Source: Pelagophyceae sp. CCMP2097 (lineage: Eukaryota; Sar; Pelagophyceae). Taken from it: a stretch of 10,776 nt of DNA. Under the pieces are notes generated by a model. It was not told where the DNA came from and did not search any database. It worked only from the letters and a program-made list of their open reading frames with translations. Of this stretch, positions 7,016-10,776 are shown piece after piece. The stretch covers positions 8,089 to 18,864 of the forward strand of contig MU657612.1 in the NCBI GenBank assembly GCA_026770575.1, written 5' to 3'. Each line of letters opens with the position of its first letter. Position 1 is the first letter of the stretch. Made by a program: the position numbers and the translations under genes.

Positions 7016-7607
7016 AAGTGAAGGGAAGTGGACAGTTAGGGCGGGGTTTGATTCAACGCACGAAAAGAGGCGTATCTGAGCCAAAACTGTTCAAGTCCAG
7101 GCACTTTTTATCACTCACCAAAATACCATCTGTGTCGGCCAGGTTAGGGTCGATAGAGGCGCGCAGATCGAAAACCATTTTGCATCCCCATCCAAGGGGG
7201 CCATGACCGCGCGTGGCCAAGTTCCTAGATGATTCCGGCTGCAGGGAAAAGAGAACGAGAGTGTCTAAAATTGACTGTTTCTGTATGGAGTCCCATTTGC
7301 AAACGCGTCGTGGGAAGTGGACAATTCCGTTGCGGATCGACGCAACACATGGTGAGCGACCGCCCTGCCCTAAAAATTTCCACTTCCCGGGCAGGAATGC
7401 AAAGTTCTCACGCTGCCAAGCAACCGACTTTGCCGACCCAATGTATACGATAGAGGCGTGCAGTTCGAAAACCCTTGTGCAGGCCCATCAACGAGGGCCT
7501 CAATCGCGCGTGGCCAAACTCCTAGCCGTTTCTGACGGCAGCGCGAGGAGTGCGGACGTGCCCAATGTGGACTGTTCCGGGACCCGCAAGAAGAAAAGAG
7601 AGAGAGA
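7016..7607 (+). repeat. Tandem duplication, two diverged units of about 297 bp
   Basis: Unit A starts near GGGAAGTGGACA at 7023 and unit B near the same sequence at 7312. CGATAGAGGCG recurs at 7151 and 7448, CGCGCGTGGCCAA at 7208 and 7505, and TGACTGTTYC-like sequence at 7272 and 7569. The spacing is 297 except at the first pair (289). Since 297 is 99 codons, the same plus-strand frame is kept: IEARRSKTILHPHPRGP in A against IEACSSKTLVQAHQRGP in B, each followed by RVAK(F/L)L and ending near (I/V)DC. A TGA at 7204 breaks unit A. It may be a degenerate protein-repeat gene or a non-coding satellite; the family is not recognised. Confidence 0.6.
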
Positions 7608-7614
7608 GGGAGAG
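7588..7614. repeat. Purine-only GA tract
   Basis: Unbroken run of A and G ending in (GA)n just after tandem unit B. Simple repeat. Confidence 0.7.
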
Positions 7615-7715
7615 TAAAAACTTAAACACACACCCCATTTGGTTCGTTCAGCGGATCGGTTGTGGTAGCCTATAATGTTATGTTTTGAAAATCTCCCGAA
7701 TCTCGTCCGATAAAA

Positions 7716-7855
7716 GTCCGTTGGCTAAAGAGTCCGTGAGGATCCACGGGGATTGTCAAATGGACCCATTTTCGTCCGTTGGATATATTTTTTGCAGTTA
7801 CCCAATAAATCATCCTTGCTCGCTTTCGAAGACGGATCCTCTTAAGCCAACGGAC
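7716..7855. repeat. Inverted repeat, MITE-like
   Basis: Left arm GTCCGTTGGCTAAAGA...GGATCC (7716-7745) pairs with the right arm at 7834-7855. There is one mismatch, and the left arm has an 8-base insertion GTCCGTGA. The loop is about 88 bases and T-rich. The outer limits and target duplication are unclear, so calling it a transposon is a guess. Confidence 0.45.
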
Positions 7856-8017
7856 CCCGACGGATCCCCTTTAATCGTTTTCGACTTTTGGATCTTCCGG
7901 AATCTGAGATCACGAGTGAGCTGCGGAGCAGTGCGGAGCAGATTGACTCGGACGTGCATTCCACCTTCCAAGTGGAACACGAGCGCCGTGTTCACCCGCC
8001 CGCACCGCGCCGGACCC

Positions 8018-8202
8018 TAGACCCGGACCCGGACCGGACCCGGACCCGAGGCAAAAGGGCCGGACCCGAGACCCGGACCCGCGCGGCCGAGGCCAGACCC
8101 GAGACCCGGACCCTACCCCAGGTAAGCCTGGATGGGCGGACCCGAGACCCGGACCCTACCCCGCTTTTTTGCGGGTTCGGGTCCGGACCCGGACCCTTTT
8201 GC
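8018..8202. repeat. GGACCC-rich minisatellite
   Basis: Built from ACCCGG and GACCCGA units. GACCCGAGACCCGGACCC occurs at 8063, 8096 and 8139. The last two extend to a perfect 24-bp repeat (8096-8119 and 8139-8162) separated by a spacer that holds CAGGTAAGC, a near-consensus splice donor. A CCCGC-T6-GCGGG hairpin lies at about 8160-8175. Open frames through it are repeat-driven (DPDPDRTRTR) and are not called as genes. Confidence 0.7.
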
Positions 8203-8209
8203 TGCCCTG
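8191..8209 (+). repeat. Second copy of dispersed repeat GGACCCTTYTGCTGCCCTG
   Basis: Matches the minus strand of 4247-4265 with one difference. In both places GGACCC repeats lie on the same side, so the two sites may descend from one longer mobile or satellite unit. Confidence 0.5.
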
Positions 8210-8471
8210 GGTGCAGGTCGGCCTTGTGTGGAGGGCCTTTCGGTCCGGGAGCCTGACTTTGGAACCGATAAGCCGGGCATAACCTATTGGACCAGCCCCA
8301 CCCAGGGTGGCTAATCGGCCAGTCTTGAGATCACCCACTTGAGGTGGATCAAGATGACACGGCCGTTCGCCAAAGCACCGAATCCGGAAACTATTTTGTT
8401 TTTTAAAGATTTGCTGTTCCTCAAAAAAGTTTAGTATCGATCACTGTTCTGCGCCCCTCGACGCGGCGCAG
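8210..8471. other. Upstream region of the signal-peptide gene
   Basis: No supported gene. An imperfect hairpin lies near 8325-8355 (CTTGAGATCACC against GGTGGATCAAG). An AT-rich patch TTTTGTTTTTTAAAG at about 8394-8408, some 65 bases before the ATG at 8472, could be a core promoter. Inference only. Confidence 0.3.
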
Positions 8472-9891
8472 ATGCGGCTCTGTACCTTGATCGCGCTCGC
8501 GGCGGCGTACGTACGCGCGCTGCAGGCGCCGGCTCTCTCGCGTCGCGCAGCGCCGGCGGATGCGCTGCGTGCTTCGGGGACGGACGGCGTCCCGACGGGC
8601 GACGGTGCCGCGGTGAGGCGCCTGGTGCTGCGGTCGCTCGCATCGATCGACGACGATGCGTTCGCGAGCGCCGCGGACGTCATCGGGAGATCGGCGAAGA
8701 AGGACCCCAAAAAGCTCGACCACTTTGCACTCCCAGCGTCGGAATCTCAACCTCTGGAATGCCGATGCCGCCGGCGTGTGTGTGTGGGGGGGGGGGGTCC
8801 GAGGCTATTGCGAAAGGCCTCCCCAAAGGTAGCTGCGGCGGCCGGGGCCTTTGGGCGGCGAGTCTGGGCGCCGCCTTTCCGTCCTCGATGGTCCGTAGAC
8901 GGACCGTGTACACGCACCGTGTCGACTGTCTGCGCGGCCCGCGTCGACGGCCCGTACAGAGATGCGTCGTTGGCCGCGCTCAAGGCGCCTGCTGTAGGCG
9001 ATGCACTTTGCTCTCGAACCCATCTTCCGTAGCGTTGTCCGCCGCAGCCTCACGCACCGCGACGACGTCCACGACGAACCCGCGGCCGAGCCGCCGAATG
9101 AAGACGCAGCCGCCGCCGTCGCCGCCGATGCCGCGCCCGCGGTCGCGCGGCCGGTCGTGTTCGCCGCCGTCGCGCCGGCCGCCGTGTCAAAGGCGCTCGT
9201 CGCCTTTGGCGTGCGGCTGCGCGCCGCGCGGCCGCGCTTCGCGAGCGCGCTCCCGGCCGTCGCCGAAGCGCTGCCGGCCGTCGTCGGCGCCGCCGCCGTC
9301 TGCGCTCTCGTCGCCGTTTGTGCGGTCCGCGTTTGCGCCGTCCGCGGGGCGCCTACGCGGAAAGGGCCGCACCGATGGACTAGGCGTCTCCGTGGACGCG
9401 CGTGGCGTGCTGGCCGTACGTTTTTGACCCTCTTGGGCACCCCCGAGGAAGGACGCATCCCACGCGTAGCCGGTGGCGAACAAGTTCGCGTCGGTGGCCA
9501 TCGAGGCGGTGCGGGCGGTCCTCGCGGCGACGCGGGCGGTCGCACACGTACACCCCGGCGTCCGCTCGAAAGACGCCTTGCGCGGCGCCGCACCGACGTT
9601 TGTTGCGCTAGCCGGCGGCGGCGACGCTCGCGGCGCCGCTCGCAGCGATGCGCACGCAACTCGCGCCCCGCTTCGCGCCGCTCGCCGGCAAGATTGCTGC
9701 GATCATCAAACTTGCCCGAACCAGCGCCCGGCGTCGCAGCCCCGCCGAGCGCCGCGCACACGTCGGTCCTCTAGCTTCCCGTAGTGCTCGCCGCCGCCGC
9801 CGACCAGTGCGCGGCGGCCCTCTACGCGGCCCTCGCCGCGGCCCTCGCCGCCGCCCGCTCGGCGGCCCACGCGGTTGCCGCCACGCTCTAG
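8472..9891 (+). CDS. Probable multi-exon gene with signal or plastid-targeting leader
   Basis: ATG at 8472 opens MRLCTLIALAAAYVRALQAP, a classic signal peptide (short basic start, hydrophobic core, Ala-rich exit), followed by a Ser/Arg/Ala-rich stretch. That is the bipartite style of proteins sent to complex plastids, or a secreted protein. Coding-like sequence continues through KKDPKKLDHFAL (about 8729). It resumes in the next frame at about 8998 (MHFALEPIFRSVVRRSL), with a hydrophobic probable membrane segment ALPAVVGAAAVCALVAVC (about 9268-9321). It then moves to a third frame (GRTDGLGVSVDARGVLA), passes the candidate 54-nt intron 9416-9469 to PVANKFASVAIEAVRAVL, and may end AHAVAATL with TAG at 9889. 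Some frame changes (near 9310-9360 and 9640-9660) have no good splice sites, so indels or pseudogenisation are possible. Function unknown. Confidence 0.45.
8776..8797. repeat. Microsatellite (GT)5 followed by G12
   Basis: GTGTGTGTGT then twelve G. It lies in the interval where the frame is lost and could mark the start of an intron (GTGTGT at 8778, acceptor CTGTAG at 8997, 220 nt). Confidence 0.8.
9416..9469 (+). other. Candidate 54-nt intron
   Basis: Starts GTACGT and ends CACGCGTAG. Without splicing the frame meets TGA at 9425-9427. With it, GVLA joins PVANKFASV at a codon boundary. The donor matches that of the candidate intron at 2515. Confidence 0.45.
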
Positions 9892-10063
9892 AAGGCGCAA
9901 AACGAACACACCTCGGGTCCTAATGATCCAACCACGACGAGCCGCGAGGCGCGTGCCCGGGCGAGGCGACCTCATGGCCCCAGCGTTTCGGCCTCTGGGA
10001 CGCGAAACATTATCGGACTGAAGGACCGGCTGCCGTGTGGGTCGACCGCCCCGTCGGACGGGC
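9892..10063. other. Spacer, nothing recognised
   Basis: Contains open frames on both strands with no domain and no convincing start. Confidence 0.3.
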
Positions 10064-10312
10064 ATGCCCTTTGCTCTTGCCTGGATGTGGGCCCACGACG
10101 CGACTCGGACAGGGTCAAACAGCAGAGTCGCCATGGATTCCCGCCGCGGGGCTCGATGCTTCTTCTTCTACAAGGGGTATCGCTCGGGACCGGCAACTTA
10201 TCAAAGTAAACCGTTTGGCCGCGCCGTCGCGCCGCCGGCGCTCGCGCGCGCTTGGAGCCAGGGATTTTGGGAGCGCTACCGTACCAAGCCACAGCGGCGT
10301 GGGGCGGAATAA
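10064..10312 (+). CDS. Possible small protein, 82 residues
   Basis: ATG at 10064 gives MPFALAWMWAHDATRTGS, later GARCFFFYKGYRSGPATYQ and AWSQGFWERYRTKP, ending GAE with TAA at 10310. Aromatic-rich and basic; no family recognised. Codon bias is weaker than in the next gene, and an opposite-strand frame is also open (ATG at 10134), so this may be a shadow. It lies 53 bases upstream of the next ATG. Confidence 0.3.
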   Translation: MPFALAWMWAHDATRTGSNSRVAMDSRRGARCFFFYKGYRSGPATYQSKPFGRAVAPPALARAWSQGFWERYRTKPQRRGAE

Positions 10313-10365
10313 TACGGTAGCTCTTTCAGAATCGGGCAGCCTGAGCGCCAGGGTCCTTTCTGACC

Positions 10366-10776
10366 ATGGCCGACGCTCGGGCGTTAAATGACGAGGCGTT
10401 CGTCGACGCGGAGTACTTGCGCCTCCTCGGGATCAACCCCGAGCGCGCTTTCCGATCGGACTCCGTCGCGTGCTCGATTCTCGAAGTGTCAGCTTCGGGT
10501 CTGGGCTACAGCAAGGCTGCGCGCAACCTCTTCGTCAAGACCAAGAAATTTCTCGACCCGCCCGGGCAGTTCCACCACAGCGTCCCATACGAGTACAAGG
10601 CGTCCAACCTTTCGTTAACGTACTCGCGGGCGAAGGACCTTCTTCTCTGCCAGGGCAAGCGCTCCGGCGAAGAGTTCAAGGGCTTGTCCGATGCCGGCGT
10701 CTTCGTCGGCCCGCGCAACCTGAACGCCGCAGTCGTCCGCTGGGCTCAGGGCCGGATTCAAGGCCTGGAATTCCAG
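10366..10776 (+). CDS. N-terminal part of an unrecognised protein, runs off the window
   Basis: ATG at 10366 in a strong context (GACCATGG, A at -3 and G at +4) opens 137 codons with no stop before the window ends. It reads MADARALNDEAFVDAEYLRL at the start, then LGYSKAARNLFVKTKKFLDP and SLTYSRAKDLLLCQGKRSG. Composition is balanced (acidic start, basic middle), with mostly G or C at third positions, as expected of a real host gene. No signal peptide, membrane segment or catalytic motif is visible. I do not recognise the family. It could also belong to a mobile element, given the neighbourhood, but nothing shows that. Confidence 0.7.
   Translation, partial: MADARALNDEAFVDAEYLRLLGINPERAFRSDSVACSILEVSASGLGYSKAARNLFVKTKKFLDPPGQFHHSVPYEYKASNLSLTYSRAKDLLLCQGKRSGEEFKGLSDAGVFVGPRNLNAAVVRWAQGRIQGLEFQ

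Noticed and set aside
8018..8202. CRISPR-like array
   Set aside because: Repeats overlap or lie 33-43 bp apart without unique spacers of constant size, and the context is eukaryotic.
7888..8256. Plus-strand frame through the minisatellite
   Set aside because: Its sequence is produced by the GGACCC repeats (DPDPDRTRTR) and it has only a TTG start.
8805..9761. 318-codon minus-strand frame
   Set aside because: Antisense to the signal-peptide gene, Arg/Ala repeats only, no start or domain support.
1..10776. tRNA or rRNA genes
   Set aside because: No GGTTCRAATCC-type T-arm with matching acceptor stem and no rRNA signature was found by eye.

Overview
The window reads as nuclear DNA of a GC-rich eukaryote, most likely a unicellular alga. 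The reasons are: protein-like frames that look spliced rather than bacterial, candidate short introns with GTACGT donors, ATG starts without Shine-Dalgarno sequences, a signal-peptide-led Ala-rich protein of the type sent to complex plastids, and several eukaryotic DNA transposons. A stramenopile such as a pelagophyte is my best guess from style alone; nothing here fixes the species. Most host coding is very GC-rich at third positions, so open frames on the opposite strand are common and are mostly shadows.

Layout. 1-134: AT-rich, nothing seen. 135-377: a foldback MITE flanked by TA. 688-2143 (minus): a coiled-coil protein whose frame changes once near 1330-1365. 2381-3835 (plus): the last exons of an unrecognised host gene. 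It is split by a candidate 75-nt intron (2515-2589) and then by a 969-bp hAT-like transposon (2778-3746) with an 8-bp target duplication. That transposon holds a decayed BED zinc-finger fragment and arrays of subterminal repeats, and it has been invaded by a second, 254-bp hAT-type MITE (2801-3054, its own 8-bp duplication). 3744-4337 (minus): a reverse-transcriptase C-terminal fragment with a CCHC motif. 4503-4957 and 6228-6688: two diverged copies of one element with CACTGTCGAATT ends. Between them lies GC-rich sequence without a gene I can defend, plus a possible host gene cut by the second copy. 7016-7607: two tandem copies of a frame-preserving unit of about 297 bp. 7716-7855: an inverted repeat. 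8018-8202: a GGACCC-rich minisatellite. 8472-9891 (plus): a probable multi-exon gene beginning with a signal peptide. 10064-10312: a possible small gene. 10366 to the end: the start of a well-formed but unrecognised gene.

The most interesting theme is transposon insertions that look as if they can be spliced out. The 969-bp hAT-like element is bounded exactly by GT and AG. Each splice site is half transposon end and half target duplication, and removing it reopens the host frame. The CACTGTCG family carries a GT and an AG inside its own symmetric terminal repeats, so either orientation would be spliceable, and its two copies share a hairpin whose stem differs in sequence but stays paired. This resembles the introner elements known from some algae. 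No transcript data were available, so all splicing statements are inference.
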